The notes: generated by a model from the letters alone, not told the origin. Positions 9,434 to 20,320 are shown, counted from the stretch's first letter. The stretch is 45,180 bases of DNA from Shewanella colwelliana ATCC 39565 (GCF_000518705.1 NZ_JAEC01000034.1:1-45180), one strand, 5' to 3'. Translations and numbers: made by a program.

Positions 9434-9879
9434 TGAAGTCGATGACCCCTAATCGTCCATATCTGCTGCAAGCATATTATGATTGGTTGATGGATAATGA
9501 GCTCACCCCACATGTGGTTGTTGATGCTTATGTTCCAGGTACTCAAGTGCCGCAACAGTATGTCAAGGATGGACAGATAGTGCTTAATATTACTGCGAGT
9601 GCAGTGGGTAATTTGCAAATCGGTCATGATTTTATTGAGTTCAATGCTCGTTTTGGTGGTGTACCCCAGCAGGTAGTACTGCCTATGGCAGCAATCGTGG
9701 CTATTTACGCCCGTGAGAATGGTGCTGGCACTGTGTTTGATCAAGAGGAAGCTTACCAACTCGAGCCCGAACTCGAAGAAAGTGGCTTAACTGTTGTCGA
9801 CGAACCTTCTGCAGAGCCTGTGGCTAAAAAAGAAGAGAGTAAGCCAAAGCGCCGTGGACACCTTACGGTTGTCAAATAG
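9433..9879 (+). CDS. sspB: ClpXP protease specificity factor SspB
   Basis: Adaptor that binds ssrA-tagged peptides and RseA fragments and hands them to ClpXP. The 148-residue protein has the substrate-binding domain (residues 1-110), an acidic linker, and a basic C-terminal tail ending RGHLTVVK, the expected ClpX-docking motif. It is coupled to sspA by a one-base overlap. A terminator follows. Confidence 0.96.
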   Translation: MKSMTPNRPYLLQAYYDWLMDNELTPHVVVDAYVPGTQVPQQYVKDGQIVLNITASAVGNLQIGHDFIEFNARFGGVPQQVVLPMAAIVAIYARENGAGTVFDQEEAYQLEPELEESGLTVVDEPSAEPVAKKEESKPKRRGHLTVVK

Positions 9880-9905
9880 GCCGAGTACTTGTAACTCATA
9901 CTAAG

Positions 9906-9930
9906 AACCAGTCGAAAGACTGGTTTTTTT
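9906..9930 (+). terminator. terminator after sspB
   Basis: Perfect stem AACCAGTC (9906-9913) with GACTGGTT (9918-9925), stable GAAA loop, and a run of T. Confidence 0.93.
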
Positions 9931-10043
9931 ATGTCTCAAGCCAGCGTGTTAGCATGGTGTTTTTGGATGATAAGCGTGTGTCACTGTGGTAGCATCTGCG
10001 GCCATAATTCCTCCTCTAAAAACCTAGGGCTTGTAAAAACGCT

Positions 10044-10619
10044 ATGATCTTAATGATCGATAACTACGACTCTTTTACCTTTAACTTAGTGCAGTATTTT
10101 CAGCAGCTAGGTCATACTATCGTGGTTAAACGAAATGATGAGATCACCATAGCGCAGATAGAACAACTCGCGCCATCTCATTTAGTTATCTCCCCAGGAC
10201 CTTGTAGCCCAAATGAAGCTGGGGTATCGCTTGATGCGATTAAACATTTTGCCGGAAAATTGCCGATCTTAGGCGTATGTTTGGGTCATCAAGCCATTGG
10301 GCAGGTGTTTGGTGCTAACGTCATTAGAGCCAAGCGTGTTATGCATGGTAAAACGAGCAAGATTTGCCATACGGGTATGCGGCTCTTTTCGCAGTTGAAT
10401 AACCCGTTAACGGTAACGCGTTATCACTCCTTATTAGTGGAAAGCCTACCCGCTGAATTTGTATTAGATGCGTGGTTCGACGATCCGCAGCATGGGCGAG
10501 AGATTATGGCGATGAGTCACCAACACCTCCCCATTTATAGTGTCCAGTTTCATCCGGAGTCTATTTTGACCGAGCAAGGGTTAGAGCTGTTAAACAACTT
10601 CTTCAGCTTGCCTGGTTAG
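10044..10619 (+). CDS. pabA: aminodeoxychorismate/anthranilate synthase glutaminase subunit
   Basis: Class I glutamine amidotransferase that supplies ammonia to the chorismate-using partner, PabB for folate or TrpE for tryptophan. It has 191 residues and starts MILMIDNYDSFTFNLVQYF. The nucleophile C79 is in GVCLGHQ and the partner residues are H170 and E172 in HPES. It stands alone with no trp genes nearby, which favours PabA over TrpG. No partner gene is in the window. The 164 bases before it hold the sspB terminator and presumably its promoter. Confidence 0.93.
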   Translation: MILMIDNYDSFTFNLVQYFQQLGHTIVVKRNDEITIAQIEQLAPSHLVISPGPCSPNEAGVSLDAIKHFAGKLPILGVCLGHQAIGQVFGANVIRAKRVMHGKTSKICHTGMRLFSQLNNPLTVTRYHSLLVESLPAEFVLDAWFDDPQHGREIMAMSHQHLPIYSVQFHPESILTEQGLELLNNFFSLPG

Positions 10620-10870
10620 CGTCTGCTTGGCTGGATTATTCATTAAATTTAGCTCAACCCGCGCGCATCATTTTCTAGCCAATAGTCATCGAGTGGCTAT
10701 TCATCCTATTGCTGGCAAACTTTGTTGCTATGTTGTCGATATCCTTTTCAATCTGTTACAAGATTTATCATTAATCATCCACGTCGATAAGCCATTTTAT
10801 GATATAAAAGGCATCAAAATAACGACTGTGTGGCTGCGGCTTAGCACAGTGATAACGATAAGGAAGAAGG

Positions 10871-13345
10871 ATGACTGGCGCTTTTCGTGGTTTTGGTCTT
10901 AGTTTACTGACCCTCACAATATTAGGTGGTTGCGCGACCACCCCCTCAAATGATACTGCTCAGGCAGTCGCTCCCATTCAAGTGGCTTTGGCGACACCCC
11001 CACAAGTTGATCAAGCGTTAACGCTTAATCAAATAATGGCTAATCCTGATTGGATGGGGATTTTAGCCAAAGGCGAATACTGGAGCGATGATAGTCAATC
11101 GATCTATTTTGCTCGTCAGGCTCACGGTGCACCCACTCGCGATTTTTATCAACAAGCCATTACGGCGCAAAGCGCAGAGCAGCTAGCACTGAATCAGCTG
11201 CATTCAGCCGATCAACAATATGGTGTGTTGGATGGCAGTAAAAGCCGCAAAGCTTATATTTATCAAGGTAACGTCTTCGTTAAAGTGCTGGCCACGGGGC
11301 AGGTTTCACAACTGACAAGATTAAATAAGCCAGTAGAGGATGTAAGATTTTTAAATAATGGCGACATCGCTTATTGGCAGGGCAATGAGGTTGTCCGTAT
11401 TCATCAAGACTCTGGCTTAATAGAACAGCTAGCGTTGATTAAGATGGAGAATGCCCCTAAAGGTGTCCAAGAACCAGATAGTTACATTGCTAAACAACAG
11501 CACAGATTGATTCAGTATGTTGCGATGCAGCAAGACAATGCGAAACACAAAGCAGCATATAAAGAGGAGTTAGCCAAGGCTGATCCAACGATGGCGCCAG
11601 AGCCATGGTATTTAGGTGACGCAGAGACCATTTTAGAAAAGAGCTTATCCCCAGATGGTCGTTACCTTATTTTATCACTCATGGATAAAAGCTATAGCTG
11701 GCGCAGTGAGCATGACATTATGCCTAACTATTTAGGCAAGGATGGTTATGTTGATGCGGTTCCTGTTAGAGCGCGAGTTGCCGAAGATGAAAATCCAGGA
11801 CAACGCCTGGTATTGCTTGATTTAGCGGAACGTCAAAAACATGATGTCACTATCGAAGGCTTGACGGGTTTTGATGAGGATGTACTCGCCAGCGTCAAAG
11901 TGGAAAACGCGCAAGCCAAAGGTGAGCGCTATAAGAGTGAAAAGCAGCCCCGTAAAATCCAATTGATGCAAGATTGGGGTTGGAGTCAAAGTGCAATTCA
12001 GTGGCACAACCAAGACAACCAAGTGGCTATAATGCTCGAAGCTGTTGACAATAAAGACAGGTGGATCGCATCGCTTGATCTCAACAGCGGCAAGTTAGCG
12101 ACAGAGCACCGATTACACGACGATGCATGGGTTAATTACAACTTTAACCAGTTTGGTTGGCTACCTAATAGCGACAAACTTTATTACCTTTCTGAAGAAA
12201 CGGGTTACTCCCATTTATACCTGAAATCATTGGTTGGTAAGCCTCAGGCCCTTACCCAAGGCAAGTTTGTCGTCAGTGACATCACTTTGGGCCCCAAAGC
12301 ACAATTTATCTATTATAAGGCGAATAAGCAGCACCCTGGTATCGATAACGTGTATCGCGTAGAGATAGCCACTGGTGAGAGCGAGCAGTTGACACAGTGG
12401 AATGGCCAATTAGATTACAGCCTGAGCCCTGATGGAACTCAGTTATTGTTAAATGCTTCTCGTCGCACAGAGCCAAGCGAACTGTTTGTCCAGCCTATTG
12501 GCGGTGAACTAAAGCAGCTAACCCATTATACCAGCGATGCATTTAAGCAATATGCATGGCAAGCACCTGAAGTTGTTGCTGTCGCTTCGACCCATGGCGC
12601 GGCAGATGTTTATGCGCGTGTTTACTTGCCGCAAGGCTATGACAAGAACAATGCGCATAAGTACCCAGCGGTGATCTTTAATCATGGTGCGGGTTATCTA
12701 CAAAATGCCCATTATGGTTTCTCTGGTTACTTCCGCGAATTTATGTTCCATAACCTGCTAACGCAGCAGGGTTACGTGGTGATGGATATGGATTATCGTG
12801 GCTCAAAAGGGTATGGACGAGATTGGCGCACCGCGGTGTACCGTAACATGGGGCATCCAGAGGTTGAAGATCTTAAGGATGGCGTGAGCTGGATGGTTGC
12901 CAATGCCAATGTCGACGCAAATAAAGTTGGCACCTATGGTGGTTCTTATGGTGGCTTCCTCACCTTTATGGCGCTATTTACTGAGCCTGAGTTGTTCCAA
13001 GCAGGTGCAGCGTTGCGTCCAGTAACAGATTGGGCTCACTACAATGCACCCTATACGTCGAACATATTGAATACGCCAGATGTTGATGCTATTGCGTACG
13101 AGCGCAGCTCACCGATTGAACATGCACAAGGCCTACAAAAGCCGTTGCTGATCATGAGTGGTGTGTTAGATGACAATGTATTCTTCCAAGACAGTGTCCG
13201 TTTGGTGCAGCGTCTTATTGAGCTGGAGAAGCCAATGTTTGAAACGGCAATATACCCGGTTGAGCCTCACGGATTCCGCCAACCATCGAGTTGGTTAGAT
13301 GAGTACCGCCGCATCTATAAGTTGTTTGAACAAGAGTTGAAGTAA
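10871..13345 (+). CDS. exported S9-family peptidase (prolyl oligopeptidase type)
   Basis: Serine peptidase of the prolyl oligopeptidase/dipeptidyl-peptidase group, 824 residues. The N-terminus has a lipoprotein-type signal ending ILGGC (Cys22), so it is probably anchored to a membrane facing the periplasm. The middle shows beta-propeller features such as SPDGRYLIL and SPDGTQLLL. The C-terminal hydrolase domain has the nucleophile S692 in GGSYGG, an acid at D767/D768 (SGVLDDN) and H800 in EPHGF. A purine-rich ribosome site AGGAAGAAGG precedes the ATG. The natural substrate is unknown; it probably degrades small peptides. A terminator follows. Confidence 0.92.
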   Translation: MTGAFRGFGLSLLTLTILGGCATTPSNDTAQAVAPIQVALATPPQVDQALTLNQIMANPDWMGILAKGEYWSDDSQSIYFARQAHGAPTRDFYQQAITAQSAEQLALNQLHSADQQYGVLDGSKSRKAYIYQGNVFVKVLATGQVSQLTRLNKPVEDVRFLNNGDIAYWQGNEVVRIHQDSGLIEQLALIKMENAPKGVQEPDSYIAKQQHRLIQYVAMQQDNAKHKAAYKEELAKADPTMAPEPWYLGDAETILEKSLSPDGRYLILSLMDKSYSWRSEHDIMPNYLGKDGYVDAVPVRARVAEDENPGQRLVLLDLAERQKHDVTIEGLTGFDEDVLASVKVENAQAKGERYKSEKQPRKIQLMQDWGWSQSAIQWHNQDNQVAIMLEAVDNKDRWIASLDLNSGKLATEHRLHDDAWVNYNFNQFGWLPNSDKLYYLSEETGYSHLYLKSLVGKPQALTQGKFVVSDITLGPKAQFIYYKANKQHPGIDNVYRVEIATGESEQLTQWNGQLDYSLSPDGTQLLLNASRRTEPSELFVQPIGGELKQLTHYTSDAFKQYAWQAPEVVAVASTHGAADVYARVYLPQGYDKNNAHKYPAVIFNHGAGYLQNAHYGFSGYFREFMFHNLLTQQGYVVMDMDYRGSKGYGRDWRTAVYRNMGHPEVEDLKDGVSWMVANANVDANKVGTYGGSYGGFLTFMALFTEPELFQAGAALRPVTDWAHYNAPYTSNILNTPDVDAIAYERSSPIEHAQGLQKPLLIMSGVLDDNVFFQDSVRLVQRLIELEKPMFETAIYPVEPHGFRQPSSWLDEYRRIYKLFEQELK

Positions 13346-13354
13346 GCCGGTTTT

Positions 13355-13380
13355 AGGCCTCCTATTGGAGGCCTTTTTTT
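13355..13380 (+). terminator. terminator after the S9 peptidase
   Basis: Perfect stem AGGCCTCC (13355-13362) with GGAGGCCT (13367-13374), TATT loop, then a long T run. Confidence 0.93.
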
Positions 13381-13398
13381 ATATTTGGGAGTGGGGAA

Positions 13399-13803
13399 AT
13401 GATAAGAGTAATAGGCTTGTTATTCATTGCGTTAGTGTCATGTTTTACGCTGGGACTCAAGGTGCATGCTAATACAGGGATTGCGTCGATGGTTGACGGT
13501 TTGTGGCATGATGTGAATAGCAGTGAATTTACTAATGGGGTGATGATCCTTGCGCAAGATGGTGATCAAATTAAGATGAGTCATTACGTCGAGTACAAAG
13601 GTGTTGCTATGGTTGAATATGGTACCGGTACCCGCATAGGGAATACGATAGAGGTCGATGTGACGGTGACGCGCCCAATCCCAGGCTGGGTAGTTGAAGG
13701 TAAACACAGATTACAACTATCGGCTGATGGTACAAAGTTAGAAGGCCATTATTATTCCAGTGAAGGCAGTGGTCCGTTACGATTCCAACGTGGGGGTAAG
13801 TAA
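13399..13803 (+). CDS. small exported protein of unknown function
   Basis: A 134-residue protein with a signal peptide (residues 1 to about 25, ending HANTG). The mature part is about 110 residues and predicted beta-rich (GVMILAQDGDQIKMSHYVEYKGV, a lipocalin-like look), with no cysteines after the signal. I do not recognise the family. It follows the peptidase terminator by 20 bases and is preceded by GGGAGTGGGG, so it is probably expressed on its own. Confidence 0.7.
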   Translation: MIRVIGLLFIALVSCFTLGLKVHANTGIASMVDGLWHDVNSSEFTNGVMILAQDGDQIKMSHYVEYKGVAMVEYGTGTRIGNTIEVDVTVTRPIPGWVVEGKHRLQLSADGTKLEGHYYSSEGSGPLRFQRGGK

Positions 13804-13953
13804 CAGAATTGATCAGCTTATGTCGACTTAATCCCCTAGGCCAGTTATCCATGATAAGTGCTAGTTCAAGTTATACTGGTATTGTAGTCTTTTAAATCAG
13901 TAGTTTCGTGTACTATATGTTTAATCGAATGAAGGCGATGGAGAAATGGTTAG

Positions 13954-15099
13954 GTGAGTAAATCGGTTGCTGGCGGTGTGCGTCCAGGCGTGATTATTGA
14001 TATAGAACATAGGTTATTGAAGCAGCTCATTGTGGGTAAGCAAAAGGTTGCGGCCTCCATGTTTGATGAGCTTGATCGCGAACTCGAAGGTGATGCGAAT
14101 AAACTGGATATCGAACGTGATGCCGTGCTGGAGCGACTCACTAAACAGATACAAGCTAAACAAGTATTCGAAGCGGTATCGGCACAGTTAATCACCACAG
14201 TCAAAACGACCTTAGACAATCAACTTGCCTCACCAGAGTTGTTATTAAAGCATTCGGGTATTAACGAGACTCAGATGTTAATGCTGGAAGCTTTGCATCA
14301 AAAGAATATAGATTTAAACCGCTTACGCCTTCTGATCACCGACTTACCTTGGTTATGCCGCGATTTAACCAATATGGTTAACAGCCCGACATTTCGCCAT
14401 AAACGCCAACAACGCTCAGATATAAAGGTGACCGATATTAAGTTAGTGCTTAACTTCATTGGGGTTGAGAACTTACGGATGTTGATTCCGTATTACTGTT
14501 TACGTAACTGGCTGCCAACGGGTCACGCGAATCTGCTGTGGACCACGAGAAAGCTGTGGCGCTACGCGATGATAACTGGCATCGCTGCTAAGGCGTTAGC
14601 TCAGCTGAATGAGCAGGATATCGCACTCAGCTATAGCTGTGCACTCCTATACCAACTCGGTGCCTCTGTAGTGCTTAAAAACGGTGCCAAGGTATATGAG
14701 AGTATTTGGGGTAACTGGCTGAGAGAGGCAAGTGCCAGTCGAGATAAAGAGTTGTATGATGCGGTGCTTGCGACTGAGTTCCCTGCCGAAGATGTGTATC
14801 AATTAGTGCTGCTACACAGTCACCAGCTCAACTGGCAGTTATTGAGTCTGCTTAACTTCGGTGAAAGCGAGCTGACCAAAGTGCAAACTGAGTTGGGCAA
14901 CCACTTAAGCTATAGTGAATTGTCGACGTTCGGCGCAATTGTTGCCAGAGCCAGCTGCTTTGCCAAGGTGATGATGCTAGAAGATATGCGCATGATTGAC
15001 GCTAAAGAGAAGCGCTTAATGTATGATTACTATGAGCTAAGTGAGCAGGAGGTTATTCGTCTTAAAGGGCAGAATTACCGTAAGCTGGATCTGATATAG
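13954..15099 (+). CDS. HDOD-domain protein
   Basis: HDOD domains are degenerate HD-type folds found in signalling proteins; they usually lack phosphohydrolase activity. The 381-residue protein has a charged N-terminal helical region (1-90) and then an HDOD-like helical domain (about 95-300). No HD metal pair is visible and no other output domain is attached. The start is GTG at 13954. A 10-codon reading frame, ATG at 13929 to TAA at 13959-13961, overlaps this start and could couple translation. Expression is probably independent of neighbours. Confidence 0.8.
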   Translation: MSKSVAGGVRPGVIIDIEHRLLKQLIVGKQKVAASMFDELDRELEGDANKLDIERDAVLERLTKQIQAKQVFEAVSAQLITTVKTTLDNQLASPELLLKHSGINETQMLMLEALHQKNIDLNRLRLLITDLPWLCRDLTNMVNSPTFRHKRQQRSDIKVTDIKLVLNFIGVENLRMLIPYYCLRNWLPTGHANLLWTTRKLWRYAMITGIAAKALAQLNEQDIALSYSCALLYQLGASVVLKNGAKVYESIWGNWLREASASRDKELYDAVLATEFPAEDVYQLVLLHSHQLNWQLLSLLNFGESELTKVQTELGNHLSYSELSTFGAIVARASCFAKVMMLEDMRMIDAKEKRLMYDYYELSEQEVIRLKGQNYRKLDLI

Positions 15100-15126
15100 T
15101 GCCAGTTGCGGCGCTTCTCACCCTGA

Positions 15127-15146
15127 CAGTCTATGACTGCCTTTTT
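15127..15146 (+). terminator. weak terminator after the HDOD gene
   Basis: Short stem CAGTC (15127-15131) with GACTG (15135-15139), TAT loop, then CCTTTTT. Only five pairs, so a modest call. Confidence 0.5.
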
Positions 15147-15320
15147 GTGTTAAAAAGCAGCAGAATTCAAACAACTCAGCTAATTATAGCGATTTAATGT
15201 GTTTATATATTCAAAATTGGTGCATGAATAACAAAAGTGGGCGCTAACAACTTTTTTTATGACTAATTATGCCGCAAACCCCCGTAATAAACGCTTGTAT
15301 AACTCTAAAGCTCAAATCTT

Positions 15321-15338
15321 TATGCATTAATCATGCAG
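15321..15338 (+). promoter_or_regulatory. candidate ArgR box
   Basis: TATGCATTAATCATGCAG is an imperfect palindrome close to the ARG box TNTGAATWWWWATTCANW, with C and G at the two symmetric inner positions. A TGAATAAT half-site follows directly. An arginine-catabolic gene is a natural ArgR target. Confidence 0.35.
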
Positions 15339-15362
15339 TGAATAATTGGGTTGAGTGTAAGA

Positions 15363-15384
15363 AACTGGTATTTTGATCACATTT
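15363..15384 (+). promoter_or_regulatory. candidate CRP site upstream of astC
   Basis: The 22 bases match 17 positions of the palindromic CRP consensus. The right half GATCACATTT is perfect and the left half (TGGTA) weak. crp itself lies 8 kb downstream. CRP control of arginine catabolism would be sensible. Confidence 0.45.
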
Positions 15385-15472
15385 TCGCTATTAATGTCAC
15401 TTAAGATAACTAAACAACCGTCGCCGCCATAGGCAATCGATACGATAAAAGACGGGTACGACAGGCTTTTAA

Positions 15473-16720
<1,248 letters not shown>

Positions 16721-16730
16721 GAGACATATT

Positions 16731-16758
16731 AAGCGCGGATCATTTATTCGCGCTTTTT
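16731..16758 (+). terminator. terminator or attenuator between astC and astA
   Basis: Stem AAGCGCG (16731-16737) with CGCGCTT (16749-16755), 11-base loop, T run. It sits inside what is otherwise a pathway operon, so it may lower astA-astD expression relative to astC rather than end transcription fully. Confidence 0.75.
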
Positions 16759-16851
16759 TGTCGATAGGAATACTTGAACCTCAAACACTACACGCCTGTC
16801 TTACTTTAAGGGGTCGTGTTTGGGTCTCGAGCAAAACTGAGGAGATCGAAG

Positions 16852-17871
16852 ATGTTAATTATCCGTCCCATCCGCTCAAGCGATTATGATGCGCTATATC
16901 AGATCGCCGTGGAGTCAGGTCATGGATTCACGTCTTTACCCGTAAATGAAGAGCTACTTCGCAACAAGATTAAGCGTGTTGAAGAGTCGTTCGTAAAGCA
17001 GTTAGATAAGCCGTTCGATGAAGGCTATCTGATGGTGCTTGAAGATACTGAAACGGGCGAAGTCGTTGGTACTTGCGGGCTAGAAGCCGCAGTGGGCATG
17101 GTCGATGCTTTCTATCATTATCGCTTAGGCACCGAAGTTTATCACTCGGAGCAGATTGATGTACGTAACGAGGTTGAAACCTTAACCTTATGCCACGACT
17201 ATACTGGCTCTGCTGAGCTGTGCACCCTATTTTTACGCGAGTCATATCGTAAAAATAATAATGGCCGTATGTTATCGCGCAGCCGTTTTCTCTTCTTGGC
17301 TCAACACGCAGCGCGGTTCGGCGAAACTGTTATAGCAGAGATGCGTGGTGAAAGTGATGCCGAAGGCAATTCACCTTTTTACAGTTGGCTGCAACAACAC
17401 TTTCTTGGCATTGACTTCGTTCAGGCCGACTATCTATCTGGTTTAGGACAAAAAGCGTTTATGGCAGAGATGATGCCAAAGAATGCGGTATATGTCTGTT
17501 TGCTGCCGGAAGAAGCACAGAAAGTGATTGGCGAAGTTCATCGTAATACACGTCCAGCGCTTAATCTATTACAAGCCGAAGGCTTTAGATGCCGAGGATA
17601 TGTCGATATTTTCGATGGTGGTCCAACGGTAGAGTGCAATATTAACGATATTCGCTCGGTGAAAGAGAGCCGCCTATTAACGGTAAACATTGGTGAGATG
17701 CCTGCATCAACCACTGGTTATATCATCTCAAATACTTTATTAGCGGATTATCGCGCGACATCAGCCGATCTGCTGGTCAGTGATGAAACTGATGAAGTGA
17801 CGATTTCAGCTGAGCTTGCAGCGGGATTAATGGTTGCTCAAGGCGAACAGATCCGCGTTTTAGCATTGTAG
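16852..17871 (+). CDS. astA: arginine N-succinyltransferase
   Basis: Transfers succinyl from succinyl-CoA to arginine, the first step of the arginine succinyltransferase pathway. The 339-residue protein starts MLIIRPIRSSDYDAL and contains the family blocks RYKNNNGRMLSRSRFLFL-like (residues 135-155) and GFRCRGYVDIFDGGPTVEC. GGAG lies 7 bases before the chosen ATG; the longer frame from 16816 adds an unlikely 12 residues. astD follows after 9 bases. Confidence 0.95.
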   Translation: MLIIRPIRSSDYDALYQIAVESGHGFTSLPVNEELLRNKIKRVEESFVKQLDKPFDEGYLMVLEDTETGEVVGTCGLEAAVGMVDAFYHYRLGTEVYHSEQIDVRNEVETLTLCHDYTGSAELCTLFLRESYRKNNNGRMLSRSRFLFLAQHAARFGETVIAEMRGESDAEGNSPFYSWLQQHFLGIDFVQADYLSGLGQKAFMAEMMPKNAVYVCLLPEEAQKVIGEVHRNTRPALNLLQAEGFRCRGYVDIFDGGPTVECNINDIRSVKESRLLTVNIGEMPASTTGYIISNTLLADYRATSADLLVSDETDEVTISAELAAGLMVAQGEQIRVLAL

Positions 17872-17880
17872 GATAAAATT

Positions 17881-19341
17881 ATGAGTCAATTTATAAATGG
17901 TCAATGGGTTGCTGGTCTAGGTCACGATGTGACGTCGAAGAACCCTGCAAACAATGAAGTTATCTGGCAGAGCAATACGGCAACGCCTGAGCAAGTTAAT
18001 AGTGCTGTTGATGCTGCGCGTGCGGTGCAATTTGATTGGTTTATGCTGGGTTTTGAGGGGCGTTTAGCCATCGTAGAAGCTTATCGCGATCAACTTGAAG
18101 CGAGTAAAGCGGAAATAGCTGAAACGATTGCTCAAGAAACTGGCAAACCTCAGTGGGAAACCGCGACTGAAGCGGGCGCTATGGTCGGCAAGATAGGCTT
18201 ATCTGTTGCCGCGTACAACAAGCGTACTGGCACCACTGAAAATGACACACCAGCTGGCCGCGCTGTGTTGCGTCACAAGCCGCACGGTGTTGTGGCGGTA
18301 TTTGGTCCTTACAACTTCCCAGGGCATCTGCCTAATGGACATATTGTTCCTGCGCTGCTTGCAGGTAACACTGTGGTCTTTAAGCCGTCAGAGCTTACCC
18401 CTAAAACCGCTGAGCTAATGCTTAAGTTGTGGGAACAGGCGGGACTTCCTGCTGGTGTGATTAACTTAGTTCAAGGTGAAGTTGAAACTGGTAAGGCGCT
18501 AGCATCACATCCGCAAATCGATGGTCTGTTCTTTACTGGTAGCTCGCGCACAGGTCATATCTTGCATCAACAATATGCCGGTGACCCTGGTAAAATTCTA
18601 GCGCTTGAGATGGGTGGTAATAATCCACTTATTATCAAAGGTGTTAAGGATACCAAGGCTGCGGTTCATGACATCATTCAATCGGCTTATATCTCATCAG
18701 GTCAACGTTGTACTTGTGCACGTCGCTTGTATGTGGAAAAAGGCGCCGAAGGTGATGCGCTATTAGCTCAACTGGCTGAAGCCGTTAAGCAGATCAAAGT
18801 GGGACCGTGGAACGCACAGCCACAGCCATTCATGGGATCTATGATTTCAGAAACTGCGGCCAAAGGTATGGTTGAAGCGCAGCGTAACTTGGTTAACCTA
18901 GGTGGTACGGCGTTGGTGGAGTTAACCCATCTTGAAGCGGGTACAGGTCTTGTTTCTCCGGGCCTTATCGACGTTACCCAAGTGATCGAACTACCAGATG
19001 AAGAGTACTTTGGTCCGCTGTTACAAGTGGTTCGTTATACTGACTTTGATGAAGCGATTAAGCTAGCAAACAATACCCGTTACGGCCTTTCAGCGGGGAT
19101 ATTGGCCGACAGCCGTGATGATTATGACTATTTCCTTGCGCGTATTCGTGCAGGTATTGTTAACTGGAACAAGCAGATCACGGGCGCATCAGGCGCGGCA
19201 CCTTTTGGTGGCGTAGGCGCTTCAGGTAACCATAGAGCCAGCGCATTTTATGCTGCCGATTACTGTGCTTACCCAGTTGCTTCGGTTGAAGCTGATGCGG
19301 TTAGTTTGCCTGCCACGTTAAGCCCAGGCCTAACTGTTTAA
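17881..19341 (+). CDS. astD: succinylglutamate semialdehyde dehydrogenase
   Basis: NAD-dependent aldehyde dehydrogenase that oxidises succinylglutamate semialdehyde to succinylglutamate. It has 486 residues, with catalytic C277 in [10 protein letters not shown], general base E243 in LEMGGNNP, the NAD-binding region FTGSSRTG and the C-terminal motif [10 protein letters not shown]. It is nine bases behind astA. The other pathway genes, astB and astE, are not in the window, so they must lie elsewhere if the pathway is complete. Confidence 0.96.
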   Translation: MSQFINGQWVAGLGHDVTSKNPANNEVIWQSNTATPEQVNSAVDAARAVQFDWFMLGFEGRLAIVEAYRDQLEASKAEIAETIAQETGKPQWETATEAGAMVGKIGLSVAAYNKRTGTTENDTPAGRAVLRHKPHGVVAVFGPYNFPGHLPNGHIVPALLAGNTVVFKPSELTPKTAELMLKLWEQAGLPAGVINLVQGEVETGKALASHPQIDGLFFTGSSRTGHILHQQYAGDPGKILALEMGGNNPLIIKGVKDTKAAVHDIIQSAYISSGQRCTCARRLYVEKGAEGDALLAQLAEAVKQIKVGPWNAQPQPFMGSMISETAAKGMVEAQRNLVNLGGTALVELTHLEAGTGLVSPGLIDVTQVIELPDEEYFGPLLQVVRYTDFDEAIKLANNTRYGLSAGILADSRDDYDYFLARIRAGIVNWNKQITGASGAAPFGGVGASGNHRASAFYAADYCAYPVASVEADAVSLPATLSPGLTV

Positions 19342-19351
19342 GAGAAACACC

Positions 19352-19383
19352 ATGGGGCAGCTTGTTTGAGCTGCGCCATTTTT
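19352..19383 (+). terminator. terminator after astD
   Basis: Stem ATGGGGCAGCT (19352-19362) with AGCTGCGCCAT (19369-19379), one mismatch, six-base loop, short T run. Confidence 0.8.
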
Positions 19384-19499
19384 AAAAGTCGTACACGAAA
19401 GATTGATCTCTTTACTCTCGTTGTACTTATATCGTGATAACCACAACTCAGCTGCCACAGCAAAAGACTGAGAGCACGATGCCGTTAAGGAAGAAATTG

Positions 19500-20297
19500 A
19501 TGCACACAGATGTAAACCAGTTATTTGCCGCCCTTTGGGACGACTATGTTGAAATGACCCCTTCAGCTGCTAAGGTACACCAGCTTTTGGCTAAGGGTGA
19601 GACCATTATCAATGACCATATTGCGCTGCGTACTTTTAACATTGAAAAAGTGAACTTAAGCGTGCTGGCAAAGCACTTTGAGTCCCTTGGCTATGTTGCC
19701 TGCGGTGATTATAATTTTGAAGCGAAAAAGCTTAAAGCTAAGCATTTTGAGCACCCAGATCCGAAACAGCCTAAGGTGTTTATCTCTGAGCTGATGGTTG
19801 AAGCCTTTAGCCCTGAACTGCAAGCGACTGTGAAAGCTTTGGTTGAGCAAGTTGACGTGGCAGCGACCCAAGCTGAAAACTTCCTCTACTCGGGTCGCCA
19901 TTGGGAACTCGACTACAGTACTTATGAGGCCTTACTGGCTGAAAGTGAGTATGCGGCTTGGGTTGCTGCATTTGGTTACCGCGCTAACCACTTTACGGTA
20001 TCGATTAACCATTTACCTGGTTACAACACGATTTTAGAAGTCAATGAAACCCTAAAGCAGGGCGATTTTGTCTTAAATAGTGTCGGTGGTGAAGTCAAAG
20101 GTTCTGCAGAAGTCCTGCTTGAGCAGTCGTCGACAATGGCAGATAGAATCACTGTTGACTTTAAAGACGCTCAAAAGGCGATTCCAAGCTGTTTCTATGA
20201 GTTTGCACTGCGTTACCCTCAAGCTGATGGTGAGTTGTACACAGGCTTTGTGGCAGCCTCTGCTGACAAGATTTTTGAGAGCACTAATAACGGTTAA
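19500..20297 (+). CDS. DUF1338 protein, 2-oxoadipate dioxygenase-like
   Basis: A 265-residue member of DUF1338, the family that includes the iron-dependent 2-oxoadipate dioxygenase/decarboxylase HglS of lysine breakdown. Candidate metal or substrate residues are H40 and R44 in NDHIALRTF, with further conserved positions in NHFTVSINHLPGYNTILEVNE. It is shorter than HglS (about 460 residues), so the substrate may differ. The start at 19500 is preferred because AAGGAAG lies six bases before it; a frame from 19434 would add 22 residues. It sits right after the ast genes, separated by a terminator. Confidence 0.85.
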   Translation: MHTDVNQLFAALWDDYVEMTPSAAKVHQLLAKGETIINDHIALRTFNIEKVNLSVLAKHFESLGYVACGDYNFEAKKLKAKHFEHPDPKQPKVFISELMVEAFSPELQATVKALVEQVDVAATQAENFLYSGRHWELDYSTYEALLAESEYAAWVAAFGYRANHFTVSINHLPGYNTILEVNETLKQGDFVLNSVGGEVKGSAEVLLEQSSTMADRITVDFKDAQKAIPSCFYEFALRYPQADGELYTGFVAASADKIFESTNNG

Positions 20298-20320
20298 TCC
20301 GAGTGAGTGAATTTCGTTAG

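Noticed and set aside
10627..10902. 91-codon frame between pabA and the S9 peptidase
   Set aside because: No ribosome site, no family likeness, and it overlaps the start of the peptidase gene, whose lipoprotein signal is clear.
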